DNA from: Serratia symbiotica
GTDB taxonomy: Bacteria > Pseudomonadota > Gammaproteobacteria > Enterobacterales > Enterobacteriaceae
Assembly (NCBI RefSeq): GCF_000821185.2
Contig: NZ_CP050855.1
Location: 62,001 to 126,000, forward strand
Direction: 5' to 3'
DNA length: 64,000 nucleotides
The position numbers and the translations under genes are program-made. Shown here piece after piece: positions 26,588 to 36,817 of the stretch (its first letter is position 1; each line of letters opens with the position of its first letter). The notes below the pieces were generated by a model. The model ran no database searches, was not told the DNA's origin, and saw only the letters and a list, made by a program, of their open reading frames with translations.

Positions 26588-27550
26588 TTACGCTTTGGGT
26601 TCATCCTGCCCCGCATTTGTCCAACGATGCCACAGGCGTTTGATAAATTCTGCGGGTGGCGAAGCCGCCAAACTGTCACCGATTACGCCCAACATAGTAG
26701 CCACACTGACTTTTTCCTTTGGCAGTTTGACCTTGCACTGCTTGACACTACCGGTGAACCCGTCCTTCTGCGCCTTGACTGGCAGTGGAGGAACGTAGCT
26801 GCTACCCTGCGGTTCGTTTAGCAGTGAGCTTGGCTTGACCAGCACGATGTCGGCTGGCAACACGGGGAGCATCTGCTGGAGCACTTTCACCGTTGCCGGG
26901 CGTGGGTGGCCGATGGCGATGGCGGAACCGTTGCGCCGCGCCAACGCGACCGCACGGTTGAACTGGTGGCGGATATCGGCCTCGTTGGCGGTATCGTCGA
27001 GAAACACCTTGCGTTTGATCACCTTCACGCCGGTGCCTATCGCGGCACGAGTAGCCTGGCTGTTGCTAATAGTCAGACTGTCGAGGAAATAGAGCCGGTA
27101 GCTTGTGAGTGCCTGCATGACTTTCTGCATGCCTGGCAGGCTTGAGGTCATGGCACTGCCCATGTGGTTATTCATTCCCACCGCGTAGGGTACGTTATTC
27201 ACCGCATTGTGGATGATGCGTTGGATGTTTTCGCTGCTCATGTCAGGTTGCAGCGTATCCTGTTCAAGCGGCTGCTTGCTGAACGGGGCCATCGGCATGT
27301 GGATCAACACTTCACGGTTCTGGCTATGGGCGCGGGTGGCCATCAGGCGGGCATAAGGTGCATTAGGCAACACGGCGACCGAGACCGCCTCCGGCATCTG
27401 TAACACCGCGTTTTCCTCGTGTGGGTGATAGCCCACATCATCAATAACGATAGACAGTTTCCCAGCTTGTACGGCGTAAACCTGCACCAAGCAGCCAATC
27501 AATACGGCAGTAAGGATTTTTAAATCGCGCAAATCTATCTTCCCAACCAC
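26588..27550 (-). CDS. yibQ: Divergent polysaccharide deacetylase YibQ
   Basis: The 320-residue product has a signal-like N-terminus (KILTAVLIGCLVQVYAVQAG), so export to the periplasm is likely. It is followed by KLSIVIDDVGYHPHEENAVL, then VLIHMPMAPF, VPYAVGMNNHMGSAMTS and GSAIAIGHPRPATVKVL, the signatures of the divergent deacetylase family. Its role is not firmly known. It overlaps the end of envC by 16 bases, which argues for co-transcription, as in E. coli. Confidence 0.92.
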   Translation of the reverse strand: MVGKIDLRDLKILTAVLIGCLVQVYAVQAGKLSIVIDDVGYHPHEENAVLQMPEAVSVAVLPNAPYARLMATRAHSQNREVLIHMPMAPFSKQPLEQDTLQPDMSSENIQRIIHNAVNNVPYAVGMNNHMGSAMTSSLPGMQKVMQALTSYRLYFLDSLTISNSQATRAAIGTGVKVIKRKVFLDDTANEADIRHQFNRAVALARRNGSAIAIGHPRPATVKVLQQMLPVLPADIVLVKPSSLLNEPQGSSYVPPLPVKAQKDGFTGSVKQCKVKLPKEKVSVATMLGVIGDSLAASPPAEFIKRLWHRWTNAGQDEPKA

Positions 27551-28857
27551 GGCAGTGGGTTAACCACCTGACCTTGGCGACGAATTTCAAAATAGAGCGA
27601 AGGCGTACCTTGGCCACCGCTGGTGCCTACCAGCGCAATTGGCTGACCAGCACGCACCTGCGTGCCGACGTTAACCAGTGCGCTCTGGTTATAGCCATAC
27701 AGGCTCATGTCGCCTTTCCCGTGCTCGATTACCACCACCAGGCCATAGCCCTGTAGCCAGTCGGCCAGCAACACGCGACCATCGGCGATGGCTTTTACTT
27801 CACTGCCTTCTCTTGCTTCGATCACCATACCTTTCCAGCGCAACTCGCCATGTAGTGGTTCGCCAAAGCTGTGCAGGGTCGAACCCCGTACCGGCCATAT
27901 CGCCTGACCCGCCGGGCGGCCAAGGCCACCAGTACGCGCCATCAGCGAACGATCGGCCTCGCTTGGCTGATAAGGCGTGCCGGTTTTCTTTGCCTGCTGT
28001 TCTTTAGCATGCACTTTGGCGGCTTCACGCGCTTCACGTTCGGCGCGGAGGCGGTCTTCACGTTCGGCACGGACGATCTTATCGCGCAGGCGGATTTCGT
28101 TTTGGCGCAGTTCTACCAGCCGCTGCTGATCTTTCTCCAACGAAGCTTCTAGTGCTGTTAGCGTTTTCCTACGTGTGCTGCGCGCCAACTCCAGCTTTTG
28201 TTGCTGCATCTGCTGTTCGCCCAGTAACGTTTTCTGCTGGTTTTGTTTAGCCAGCAGAGTAGTCTTTTGCTCCGCCAGTTCGTTACGAGTTTGTTTCAGT
28301 TCTTCAATGGTTTGCAGACGTGCTTCGTTCAAATAGCTGAAGTAGGCCAGAATACGTTCGCTACGTTGACTTTCCTCACCGCTGAGGATCAATTGCTCTG
28401 CGCTGTGCTGCCCCTGACGAAAGGCAGCGTCAAGCTGTTTGGCGAGTATACTTTGCTGAATGGATTGCTGTTTTTGCCGCTTGGCGATGGAGGCATTCAG
28501 GCCGGAAATATCTTCACCCAACTGGTTGAGCGCACCCTGAGTATCGCGCATTTGGCGACTGACTTGGGCGATGGTCTTTTCCTGCTGTCTGAGTTGATCC
28601 TGCAATGATCTGCGCTGTTGCAGCTGCTGTTTCACCACCTTTTCTTTTTCGGCGATGCTTTGTTGGATGTCTTTGAGCTGAGATTGATTGTCTCCAGCAG
28701 CATGGCTGGCGAGCGGCCACAACAAGACGCCAACGCAAAATACGCTGGCGCACAGGCTGGTCAATCTCCTTGGCGTAGTGCGTTCAGGCAATGGCTGGCT
28801 ATCTGCGTTTACGCTTTGGATTACCCTTGATGGTGCAAAAAACGCGCTTTCTTTCAT
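27535..28857 (-). CDS. envC: Murein hydrolase activator EnvC
   Basis: EnvC is a periplasmic protein recruited by FtsEX that activates the amidases AmiA and AmiB at division. The 440-residue product has an N-terminal hydrophobic segment (LTSLCASVFCVGVLLWPLASHA, residues ~32-53), then long coiled coil (residues ~60-280, rich in Gln, Arg, Glu and Lys). The degenerate LytM domain is at ~320-440 (GSTLHSFGEPLHGELRWKGMVIEA... and the missing catalytic His pairs). The gene gpmM, normally upstream, is not present here; the 280 bases to yibN contain no other gene. Confidence 0.95.
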   Translation of the reverse strand: MKESAFFAPSRVIQSVNADSQPLPERTTPRRLTSLCASVFCVGVLLWPLASHAAGDNQSQLKDIQQSIAEKEKVVKQQLQQRRSLQDQLRQQEKTIAQVSRQMRDTQGALNQLGEDISGLNASIAKRQKQQSIQQSILAKQLDAAFRQGQHSAEQLILSGEESQRSERILAYFSYLNEARLQTIEELKQTRNELAEQKTTLLAKQNQQKTLLGEQQMQQQKLELARSTRRKTLTALEASLEKDQQRLVELRQNEIRLRDKIVRAEREDRLRAEREAREAAKVHAKEQQAKKTGTPYQPSEADRSLMARTGGLGRPAGQAIWPVRGSTLHSFGEPLHGELRWKGMVIEAREGSEVKAIADGRVLLADWLQGYGLVVVIEHGKGDMSLYGYNQSALVNVGTQVRAGQPIALVGTSGGQGTPSLYFEIRRQGQVVNPLPWLGR

Positions 28858-29138
28858 AGAGGAGGATTATTTCACGATGAATAGCTGCTTACCAGCCATC
28901 TCTCACGGGATTTCCTTACCCATTCCACTGCGGCATTCATGGTCATCACCCCACCTTGGTTATATCAAAGTTGCGGTGAGCGGCGCGGGCTTTTATATTC
29001 TGACGATGAGAATTTCTCAGTGTAGCCCGCTGTTTCTGCATCAGCGTTTGCTTATTGGCTGTATTTGCTGCACTCGGCAGGTATACTCTGGAACCTTGAC
29101 TTATTTCTTCCTATAACTGACGGGAGTTATTACCCCCC

Positions 29139-29573
29139 ATGCTGCAAGAAATTATGCCATTCGTTAGCAAGCATCCCATACTGAGTTTGGCTTGGATCGC
29201 TCTGCTGGTTGCGGTGATCGTGATAACCTTCAACAGTCGTTTTTCCAAAGTTAAAGAGGTCTCTCGTGGTGAAGCTACGCGCCTGATTAACAAAGAAGAC
29301 GCCGTTGTGGTCGATACTCGCAGCCGCGATGACTTCCATAAGGGTCACCTGGCCAATGCCATCAACTTAACGGCCAGTGAAATCAAAAGCGGTAACCTGG
29401 GCGATCTGGAAAAGCACAAAGCTCAGCCGATCATTGTGGCTTGTGCTAACGGCACGGCTTCACGCGAACCTGCAGAAAACCTTAATAAGTCCGGTTTTGA
29501 CAATGTTGTGATGTTGAAAGAAGGCATTGCCGGCTGGAACGGTGAAAACCTGCCCCTGGTTCGCGGGAAATGA
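29139..29573 (+). CDS. yibN: Membrane-anchored rhodanese-like protein YibN
   Basis: The 144-residue product begins [35 protein letters not shown], one N-terminal membrane helix (~residues 13-32), then a rhodanese domain with [15 protein letters not shown] and the active-site loop [18 protein letters not shown]. The catalytic Cys in VACANG is present. It is the first of the yibN-grxC-secB-gpsA-cysE string, divergent from envC. The physiological substrate is not known. Confidence 0.95.
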   Translation: MLQEIMPFVSKHPILSLAWIALLVAVIVITFNSRFSKVKEVSRGEATRLINKEDAVVVDTRSRDDFHKGHLANAINLTASEIKSGNLGDLEKHKAQPIIVACANGTASREPAENLNKSGFDNVVMLKEGIAGWNGENLPLVRGK

Positions 29574-29601
29574 TGGTTTAACCTAGTCAAGGGAGCAATC
29601 T

Positions 29602-29850
29602 ATGGCTGACATTGATATCTACACCAAGGCAACCTGCCCGTTCTGCCATCGCGCCAAGGCGCTGCTGAACAGCAAAGGGGTGACGTTTAACGAGATCGCC
29701 ATTGATGGCGATAACGCAAAACGTGAAGTGATGATTGAGCGCAGTGGGCGCACCACCGTGCCGCAAATTTTCATCAATCGCCGCCACATTGGCGGCTGCG
29801 ATGATTTATATGAACTTGATGCTCATGGTGGTCTTGATCCGTTGCTTTAA
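29602..29850 (+). CDS. grxC: Glutaredoxin 3
   Basis: GrxC reduces disulfides using glutathione. The 82-residue product begins MADIDIYTKATCPFCHRAKALL, with the CPFC active site at residues 12-15, the TVPQIFI cis-Pro motif and GGCDDLYELDAHG near the C-terminus for glutathione binding. GGGAGC lies before the ATG. It is 28 bases after yibN, as in E. coli. Confidence 0.97.
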   Translation: MADIDIYTKATCPFCHRAKALLNSKGVTFNEIAIDGDNAKREVMIERSGRTTVPQIFINRRHIGGCDDLYELDAHGGLDPLL

Positions 29851-29908
29851 GCGGGCGTGGCCATTTCCTGAGTATCAATAAGGACGTTTAACCAAAGGTA
29901 TTACACAC

Positions 29909-30379
29909 ATGTCAGAACAAAACAGCACAGAGATGGCTTTCCAGATCCAACGCATTTACACCAAAGATATCTCCTTTGAAGCGCCGAAAGCGCCGCAAGT
30001 TTTCCAGCAGGAATGGCAGCCGGAAGTTAAACTTGATCTAGACACCGCTTCCAGCCAACTGGCTGACGATGTGTATGAAGTGGTACTGCGCGTAACCGTG
30101 ACTGCGTCTGTAGGCGAAGAAACCGCTTTCCTGTGTGAAGTACAACAGGCAGGCATCTTCTCCGTAGCAGGCATCGAAGGCACTCAACTGGCGCATTGCC
30201 TGGGGGCATACTGCCCAAATATTCTGTTCCCGTATGCACGTGAGTGCATCACTAGCCTGGTTTCCCGTGGCACGTTCCCGCAGATAAATCTGGCACCAGT
30301 CAATTTTGACGCACTGTTCATGAACTATCTGCAACAGCAGGCGGAAGGCGAAGGTGCCGCACCCCATCAGGATGCCTGA
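29909..30379 (+). CDS. secB: Protein-export chaperone SecB
   Basis: SecB holds preproteins unfolded and hands them to SecA for Sec export. The 156-residue product begins [33 protein letters not shown] and includes [36 protein letters not shown], the conserved core. The C-terminus ([10 protein letters not shown]) is shorter than some homologs but normal for enterics. The stop overlaps the gpsA start by one base. Confidence 0.98.
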   Translation: MSEQNSTEMAFQIQRIYTKDISFEAPKAPQVFQQEWQPEVKLDLDTASSQLADDVYEVVLRVTVTASVGEETAFLCEVQQAGIFSVAGIEGTQLAHCLGAYCPNILFPYARECITSLVSRGTFPQINLAPVNFDALFMNYLQQQAEGEGAAPHQDA

Positions 30380-31398
30380 TGAACATCATCCATGCTTCAA
30401 TGGCCGTAATTGGTGCCGGCTCTTACGGCACCGCATTAGCCATTACGCTGGCGCGTAATGGCCACCCCGTGGTGCTGTGGGGACATAATCCCGCGCATAT
30501 TCAAAAATTGCAGCAACACCGTTGCAACCAGACCTTCCTGCCCGACGTACCCTTCCCTGATTCATTATTACTCGAAGCCGATTTGCCGCGTGCGCTGGCG
30601 ATGAGCCGTGATGTGCTAGTGGTGGTGCCAAGCCATGTATTCGGTGATGTGCTGCGCCAATTGAAACCGCATCTGCGCCCAGATGCGCGCATCGTATGGG
30701 CGACCAAAGGGTTGGAAGCGGAAACAGGTCGGTTGCTGCAAGACGTGGCGCGTGAAGCGCTGGGTGACGACATCCCGCTGGCAGTCATCTCCGGGCCAAC
30801 GTTCGCCAAAGAGCTGGCAGCCGGGATGCCGACGGCGATTGCGCTGGCGGCGACTGATACACAGTTTGCCGACGATCTGCAACAGTTGTTGCACTGTGGC
30901 AAAAGCTTTCGCGTATACAGCAACCCCGATTTTATCGGCGTACAGTTGGGTGGCGCAGTGAAGAATGTGATCGCCATCGGCGCAGGGATGTCCGACGGCA
31001 TCGGTTTTGGTGCCAACGCTCGTACTGCCTTGATCACCCGTGGCATCGCTGAAATGAGCCGCCTTGGCTCTGCGCTGGGTGCCGATCCCTCGACGTTCAT
31101 GGGCATGGCGGGGCTGGGCGATCTGGTGTTAACTTGCACTGATAACCAATCACGCAACCGCCGCTTCGGGATTATGCTGGGGCAAGGTAAAGGTGTGCAG
31201 GCAGCACAGGACAGCATCGGCCAAGTGGTCGAAGGCTATCTGAATACCAAAGAGGTATTGACACTGGCGCAACGTCACGGTGTGGAAATGCCGATCACCG
31301 AACAGATTTACCAAGTATTGTACTGCAACAAAAATGCCAGCGAAGCGGCATCAAGCCTGTTGGGGCGTACTAGAAAAGGCGAAAAGCGTAGCGCGTAA
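30379..31398 (+). CDS. gpsA: Glycerol-3-phosphate dehydrogenase [NAD(P)+]
   Basis: GpsA reduces dihydroxyacetone phosphate to sn-glycerol-3-phosphate for phospholipid synthesis. The 339-residue protein has the Rossmann motif [19 protein letters not shown] at residues ~10-29, [17 protein letters not shown], and the catalytic Lys in [17 protein letters not shown], followed by the substrate-binding [10 protein letters not shown]. Its start overlaps the secB stop codon (TGATG), so translation is likely coupled. Confidence 0.97.
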   Translation: MNIIHASMAVIGAGSYGTALAITLARNGHPVVLWGHNPAHIQKLQQHRCNQTFLPDVPFPDSLLLEADLPRALAMSRDVLVVVPSHVFGDVLRQLKPHLRPDARIVWATKGLEAETGRLLQDVAREALGDDIPLAVISGPTFAKELAAGMPTAIALAATDTQFADDLQQLLHCGKSFRVYSNPDFIGVQLGGAVKNVIAIGAGMSDGIGFGANARTALITRGIAEMSRLGSALGADPSTFMGMAGLGDLVLTCTDNQSRNRRFGIMLGQGKGVQAAQDSIGQVVEGYLNTKEVLTLAQRHGVEMPITEQIYQVLYCNKNASEAASSLLGRTRKGEKRSA

Positions 31399-31504
31399 CC
31401 TAAAACACTATGCTGGAGCAGCATACTGGCTCTGGCAATGAAGAGCGGGGCCGCGACCGCACTTGCGGTGAGACGGCCTGTTGGGTAAGGCAGAGAGGAA
31501 TGTG

Positions 31505-32326
31505 ATGTCGCCTGAAGAGTTAGAACAAGTCTGGAATAACATCAAATCAGAAGCGAGAGCGCTGGCTGACTGTGAACCGATGCTGGCTAGCTTTTTCCAT
31601 GCGACATTGCTCAAACATGAAAACCTGGGCAATGCACTCAGCTATATTCTTGCCAACAAGCTGGCTAATTCGATCATGCCCGCCATCGCGGTGCGTGAAG
31701 TGGTGGAAGACGCCTACCTGGCCGATCAGCAGATGATCGTCTCGGCGGCGCGCGATATTCTGGCTGTACGCCTACGCGACCCGGCAGTGGATAAATGCTC
31801 TACGCCACTACTGTACCTGAAAGGCTTCCATGCACTGCAAGCATACCGCATCGGCCATTGGCTGTGGTTACAGGGCCGGCAGGCGTTGGCCATCTATATG
31901 CAAAATCAGATCTCGGTCGCTTTCGGCGTCGATATTCATCCAGCGGCTACCATCGGTTGTGGCATCATGATCGATCATGCTACCGGTATCGTGATCGGTG
32001 AAACCGCAGTGGTGGAAAATGATGTTTCCATCTTGCAGTCGGTAACCTTGGGCGGTACTGGCAAAACCAGTGGCGATCGCCACCCTAAAATCCGCGAGGG
32101 CGTGATGATCGGTGCTGGAGCTAAAATTCTTGGCAATATCGAAGTGGGTAAAGGTGCAAAAATCGGTGCAGGCTCTGTGGTGCTACAGGCTGTGCCACCG
32201 CATACCACTGCCGCTGGCGTGCCAGCGCGCATCGTCGGCCGACCAGAAAGCGAGATACCTTCAATGGATATGGATCAGTATTTCAACGATGCCAGCCGCG
32301 GCTTTGAAAACGGCGATGGCATTTAA
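31505..32326 (+). CDS. cysE: Serine O-acetyltransferase
   Basis: CysE makes O-acetylserine, the first step of cysteine synthesis, and is feedback-inhibited by cysteine. The start ATG at 31505 follows GAGAGGA and gives 273 residues, the E. coli length; the frame upstream to 31481 is not needed. The N-terminal helical part begins MSPEELEQVWNNIKSEARAL. The left-handed beta helix follows (DIHPAATIGCGIMIDHATGIVIGE, with catalytic Asp and His). The C-terminal tail ends ENGDGI, as required for the cysteine synthase complex. Confidence 0.97.
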   Translation: MSPEELEQVWNNIKSEARALADCEPMLASFFHATLLKHENLGNALSYILANKLANSIMPAIAVREVVEDAYLADQQMIVSAARDILAVRLRDPAVDKCSTPLLYLKGFHALQAYRIGHWLWLQGRQALAIYMQNQISVAFGVDIHPAATIGCGIMIDHATGIVIGETAVVENDVSILQSVTLGGTGKTSGDRHPKIREGVMIGAGAKILGNIEVGKGAKIGAGSVVLQAVPPHTTAAGVPARIVGRPESEIPSMDMDQYFNDASRGFENGDGI

Positions 32327-32507
32327 TGACTTAAAGCCTATCGCAGTAGGGGTAGTACATTGTTGCTGCCAGTTTGCACATGGGTAGCATGCAACAACCG
32401 GCGCGTACATGGAGTACGTGAGGATTAGGAACCCTGCCCAGGGGCAAAATGGCAAATAATCTAGCCTAATGGGATAAGTTCTTATCTGTAGTGATCTTCG
32501 GCTATCT

Positions 32508-32605
32508 TATATACCCGTGATACTTCCAGTTGCTTGTGCGTGAGTTTTTCTCGCTCACCCCAGTCGCTGACGGGTGTTAGCGCTTGGGGATTAATACCCC
32601 TCATC
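32508..32605. repeat. ERIC-type intergenic repeat between cysE and sodA
   Basis: TATACCCGTGATACTTCCAG at 32509-32528 begins the ERIC consensus (IRU), followed by TCGCTCACCCCAGTCGCTGA and then TTAGCGCTTGGGGATTAAT, the other arm. The central arms pair to a hairpin, as in ERIC elements. The element occupies part of the 404-base gap 32327-32730. The rest (32327-32507 and 32606-32730) has no gene I can see, but it contains GCGCAAGCGCTGTTCAAATC, a string with a near copy at 62791-62806. Confidence 0.7.
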
Positions 32606-32730
32606 CCTGAGGTTCAGCCTGCGGCCCAGCGCAAGCGCTGTTCAAATCGGTTCCCGACCGGATGGCCTTTAACGGATTTTTGGCAAAAATATACTCGCAT
32701 CTGCGGGCATATTCTAAGGAAGAGCGCGAA

Positions 32731-33351
32731 TTACTTCTTCGCTGCGAAACGTGCAGCAGCTTCGTCCCAATTAACCACGTTCCAGAAGGCTTTGATGTAG
32801 TCAGGCCGTTTGTTTTGATATTTCAGGTAGTAAGCGTGTTCCCACACGTCCAGGACAATGATTGGAAAGCCTGAAGTGCCCGTTGCGGCTTCGCCCATCA
32901 GCGGGCTGTCCTGGTTGGCGGTAGATACAACGACCAGTTTGTCGCCTTGCAGTACCAGCCAAGCCCAGCCTGAACCGAAACGGGTGGCTGCCGTTTTCTC
33001 GAACTCTTCTTTGAATTGCTCAACGCTGCCAAAATCGCGCTCGATGGCGGCTTTCAGATCGCCGGACAAGGTAGTGCCAGTTTTGAGATTTTTCCAGAAA
33101 AAGCTGTGGTTAGCATGGCCTCCGGCATTGTTGCGCATGAAGGTACGCTTATCGGTTGGCACTTTATCCAGATGCTCGATCAATTCTTCAACGCTGTATT
33201 TGGCCAGTTCTGGGTAGGCTTCTAGCACAGTGTTGGCGTTGTTGACGTAGGCCTGATGGTGTTTGCTGTGATGGATTTCCATCGTTTGCTTGTCAAAATG
33301 TGGTTCCAGTGCGTCGTAGGCGTACGGCAGGGATGGCAGTGAATAACTCAT
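32731..33351 (-). CDS. sodA: Manganese superoxide dismutase
   Basis: SodA converts superoxide to peroxide and oxygen in the cytosol. The start ATG at 33349-33351 ([18 protein letters not shown]) gives 206 residues, the normal length. Metal ligands are visible: His in MEIHHSKHH, His in [10 protein letters not shown], Asp in [13 protein letters not shown] and its His. The sequence GSGWAWLV and the absence of Fe-type variants favour manganese. It stands alone between cysE and the fdo operon. Confidence 0.97.
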   Translation of the reverse strand: MSYSLPSLPYAYDALEPHFDKQTMEIHHSKHHQAYVNNANTVLEAYPELAKYSVEELIEHLDKVPTDKRTFMRNNAGGHANHSFFWKNLKTGTTLSGDLKAAIERDFGSVEQFKEEFEKTAATRFGSGWAWLVLQGDKLVVVSTANQDSPLMGEAATGTSGFPIIVLDVWEHAYYLKYQNKRPDYIKAFWNVVNWDEAAARFAAKK

Positions 33352-33749
33352 AATCATCATCTCCAGTGGTGTATAGGCGGCGCGAAGGGCAAGCACCGCA
33401 TCAAGTCGGACTATTATAGTTAATTAAATGATATTTAAAATGATGATTAATCCCATATAAAGATTATGATTAATGACCAAGATGGCAAGGGTCATTGCCT
33501 GATATAAAGCGGTAAAGCACCATTTACATTGCTGGAGTATCAAGTTCTTGGTTAATATCTATACTGTACTGGTGAATAGCAGAACCCTGTTATGAGGCTG
33601 GTCACTTTATCGTTGACTTCACGGGTATGTGTTCACTTTAGTATAACCAGTTTGTAACACCCCTAATAACAATGGCATTAACGCTTCCCGCTTTATCGGG
33701 GGATAATGTCAGATGAAACAATGTGACAATGAAAGTTAAGGAGATCCCC
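33352..33749. promoter_or_regulatory. sodA-fdo divergent intergenic region
   Basis: This ~400-base gap holds both promoters and no gene. On the sodA side, TATAAT occurs on the minus strand at about 33414-33419. AATGATATTTAAAATGATGA at 33428-33447, with further GATTAAT repeats, resembles a Fur operator (repeated GATAAT-type units), which fits the iron repression of sodA known in E. coli. The fdo side has only a weak RBS-proximal signal (AAGGAG at 33738-33743). Confidence 0.4.
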
Positions 33750-36700
33750 ATGCAAGTCAGCAGAAGGCATTTCTTTAAGATCTGCGCGGGCGGTATGGCA
33801 GGAACGACGGTGGCCGCGCTGGGCTTTGCCCCAGAATTGGCGTTAGCGGAAACCCGGCAGTATAAACTGCTGCGCGCCCGTGAAACCCGTAATAACTGTA
33901 CGTACTGCTCCGTCGGCTGTGGGCTATTAATGTACAGCCTCGGTGATGGTGCCAAGAATGTAAAAGAAAGTATTTTCCATATCGAAGGGGACCCAGATCA
34001 CCCAGTCAACCGTGGTGCGCTCTGCCCGAAAGGTGCTGGCCTGGTTGACTTCATCCACAGTGAAAGCCGCCTCCAGTACCCGGAATACCGTGCGGCTGGC
34101 TCGGATAAATGGCAGCGTATCAGTTGGGACGACGCCTTTACCCACATCGCCAAGCTGATGAAGGAAGACCGTGACGCTAACTTTGTTGCAGCTAACGAAC
34201 AGGGTGTTACTGTCAATCGCTGGTTGTCCACCGGGATGCTATGTGCCTCTGGTGCCAGCAACGAAACCGGTTTTTTAACGCAAAAATTTATTCGCGCTCT
34301 CGGCATGCTGGCCATAGATAACCAGGCGCGCGTCTGACACGGACCAACGGTAGCAAGTCTTGCTCCAACATTTGGTCGCGGTGCGATGACCAACCACTGG
34401 GTTGACATGAAGAACGCGAATTTGATTATCGTCATGGGCGGTAATGCTGCAGAAGCGCATCCGGTGGGTTTCCGCTGGGCGATGGAAGCCAAAATTCACA
34501 ATAACGCGAAACTGATTGTTATTGACCCGCGCTTTACCCGTACGGCATCAGTGGCTGATTTCTACACACCGATCCGTTCCGGCACCGATATCGTTTTCCT
34601 GTCGGGCGTATTGCTGTACCTGATGACCAACAACAAAACAACAAGATTAACCGTGAATACGTTGAGGCTTACACCAATGCCAGCCTGCTGGTACGGGAAG
34701 ACTTCACCTTTGAAGATGGGTTGTTTAGCGGCTACGATGCAGAAAACCGCATGTACCATAAAACCACCTGGAATTACCAGTTTGGCCAAAATGGCTATGC
34801 CAAACGCGATGTCACCTTGCAGGATGCGCGCTGCGTATGGAACCTTCTGAAAGCGCATGTCAGCCGCTATACGCCGGATGTAGTAGAAAACATCTGCGGT
34901 ACACCACAGGCTGATTTCTTGCAGGTATGTGAATTTATCGCTGAAACCAGTGCGCATGATAAGACGGCCTCGTTCCTGTATGCGTTGGGCTGGACTCACC
35001 ACTCGGTGGGGGCGCAGAACATCCGCACCATGGCGATGATCCAATTGCTGCTCGGCAATATAGGCATGGCAGGGGGCGGTATTAATGCTCTGCGTGGTCA
35101 CTCCAATATTCAGGGGCTGACGGATCTCGGCCTGCTGTCGCAAAATCTGCCGGGCTACATGACCTTGCCTTCCGAGCAGCAAACCGATCTGGAAAGCTAC
35201 CTTGCTGCCAATACGCCACAGGCTCTGTTGCCTGGGCAGGTTAACTACTGGAGCAACTACCCAAAATTCTTTGTCAGCATGATGAAGAGCTTCTACGGCG
35301 ACAAGGCGCAGAAAGAGAACGGCTGGGGCTTTGACTGGCTACCGAAATGGGATAAAAGCTACGACGTGTTGCAGTACTTCGACATGATGAGTCAGGGCAA
35401 GGTCAACGGCTATATCTGCCAGGGCTTTAACCCGCTGACGTCGTTCCCGGATAAAAATAAAATACGTGATTCACTGTCCAAACTAAAATTCCTGGTCATT
35501 ATTGATCCGTTGAACACTGAAACCTCCAGTTTCTGGCAGAACCACGGTGAATACAACGATGTCGATGCCTCAAAAATTCAGACAGAGGTGTTCCGTCTGC
35601 CATCGTCCTGCTTTGCAGAAGAAAACGGATCGATAGTCAACTCCAGTCGCTGGTTGCAATGGCATTGGAAAGGTGCGGATGCCCCTGGCGAAGCGTTGGC
35701 TGATGGGGAGATCCTGGCAGGTATTTTCACCCGCATACGTAGCATGTATGTACACGAGGGCGGCGCGGTGCCAGAGCCGGTACTGAACATGAGCTGGGAC
35801 TACCAGACGCCAGATAACCCGGCCCCGGAAGAAGTGGCTATGGAAAACAACGGCAAGGCGTTGGCGGAGCTGCGGGATGCCGAGGGTAACGTGGTGGTCA
35901 AAAAGGGCGAGCAGATCAGTTCGTTTGCACAACTGCGTGACGATGGTACCACGGCAAGTGGTTGCTGGGTCTTCGCAGGTAGCTGGACTGCGGCCGGTAA
36001 CCAGATGGCACGCCGCGATAACGCCGATCCTTCTGGTTTGGGCAATACGCTGGGGTGGGCCTGGGCCTGGCCGCTGAACCGGCGCATTCTCTATAACCGT
36101 GCTTCAGCCGATCCGGCGGGTAAACCGTGGGATGAAAAACGCCAACTGTTAGATTGGGATGGGGGCAAGTGGAGTGGTGCCGATATTCCAGATTACAGCG
36201 CCGCCGCACCGGGCAGCGGTGTTGGGCCGTTTATCATGCAGCCGGAAGGGATGGGGTGCCTGTTTGCCACCGATAAAATGGCGGAAGGGCCGTTCCCGGA
36301 ACACTACGAACCGTTTGAAACGCCGATTGGCACCAACCCGTTGCACCCGAACGTGGTCTCCAACCCTGCGGCACGTATCTTCAAAGATGATTTGGCGGCG
36401 TTGGGATCGGCGGAAAAATTCCCCTATGTCGGCACCACCTATCGTCTGACCGAACATTTCCACGGCTGGACTAAGCATGCCCGGCTTAACGCTATTGCAC
36501 AGCCGCAGCAGTTTGTGGAAATAGGGGAAAGGTTGGCCGCGCAAAAAGGTATCAAACAAGGGGATTGGGTAAAAGTCAGCTCCAACCGTGGCTATATCAA
36601 GGCCAAAGCGGTGGTAACTAAACGTATCCGCACGCTGAAGGTGAATGGTCAGGATGTTGACACTATCGGTATCCCAATCCATTGGGGTTTTACCGGGATA

Positions 36701-36805
36701 GCGAAGAAAGGCTATACCGCCAATAACCTGACGCCATCAGTCGGTGATGCCAACTCACAAACGCCGGAATATAAGGCGTTCCTGGTCAATGTGGAAAAGG
36801 TATAA
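33750..36805 (+). pseudogene. fdoG: Formate dehydrogenase O major subunit (selenoprotein), frameshifted
   Basis: FdoG is the periplasmic molybdopterin subunit that oxidises formate. The gene starts at the ATG at 33750 (RBS AAGGAG) with a Tat signal (SRRHFFKICAGGMAG), a 4Fe-4S region (CTYCSVGCGLLMYS) and the UGA selenocysteine codon at 34335-34337 in RVUHGPTVASLAP. After LLYLMTNN the frame breaks. The eight bases AACAACAA occur twice at 34629-34636 and 34637-34644; removing one copy restores the expected TNNKINREYVEAYTNASLL and leads to the intact end SFLVNVEKV-like (AFLVNVEKV) at 36805. No other lesion is evident, so the loss looks recent. Confidence 0.85.
34335..34372 (+). promoter_or_regulatory. 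SECIS element after the fdoG UGA codon
   Basis: Starting at the UGA (34335-34337), AGCAA (34352-34356) pairs with TTGCT (34360-34364) around loop GTC, with flanking ACGG/CC pairs possible. Bacterial SECIS hairpins lie directly after UGA and bind SelB, and this sequence agrees with the E. coli fdn/fdo SECIS I recall. It remains intact although the gene is frameshifted 290 bases downstream. Confidence 0.75.
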
Positions 36806-36817
36806 CGGAGACGAATC

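Noticed and set aside
34335..34337. In-frame TGA of fdoG as a nonsense mutation
   Set aside because: It lies in the conserved RV-U-HGPTV context with a SECIS hairpin, and selA, selB and tRNA-Sec are present. It is the selenocysteine codon.
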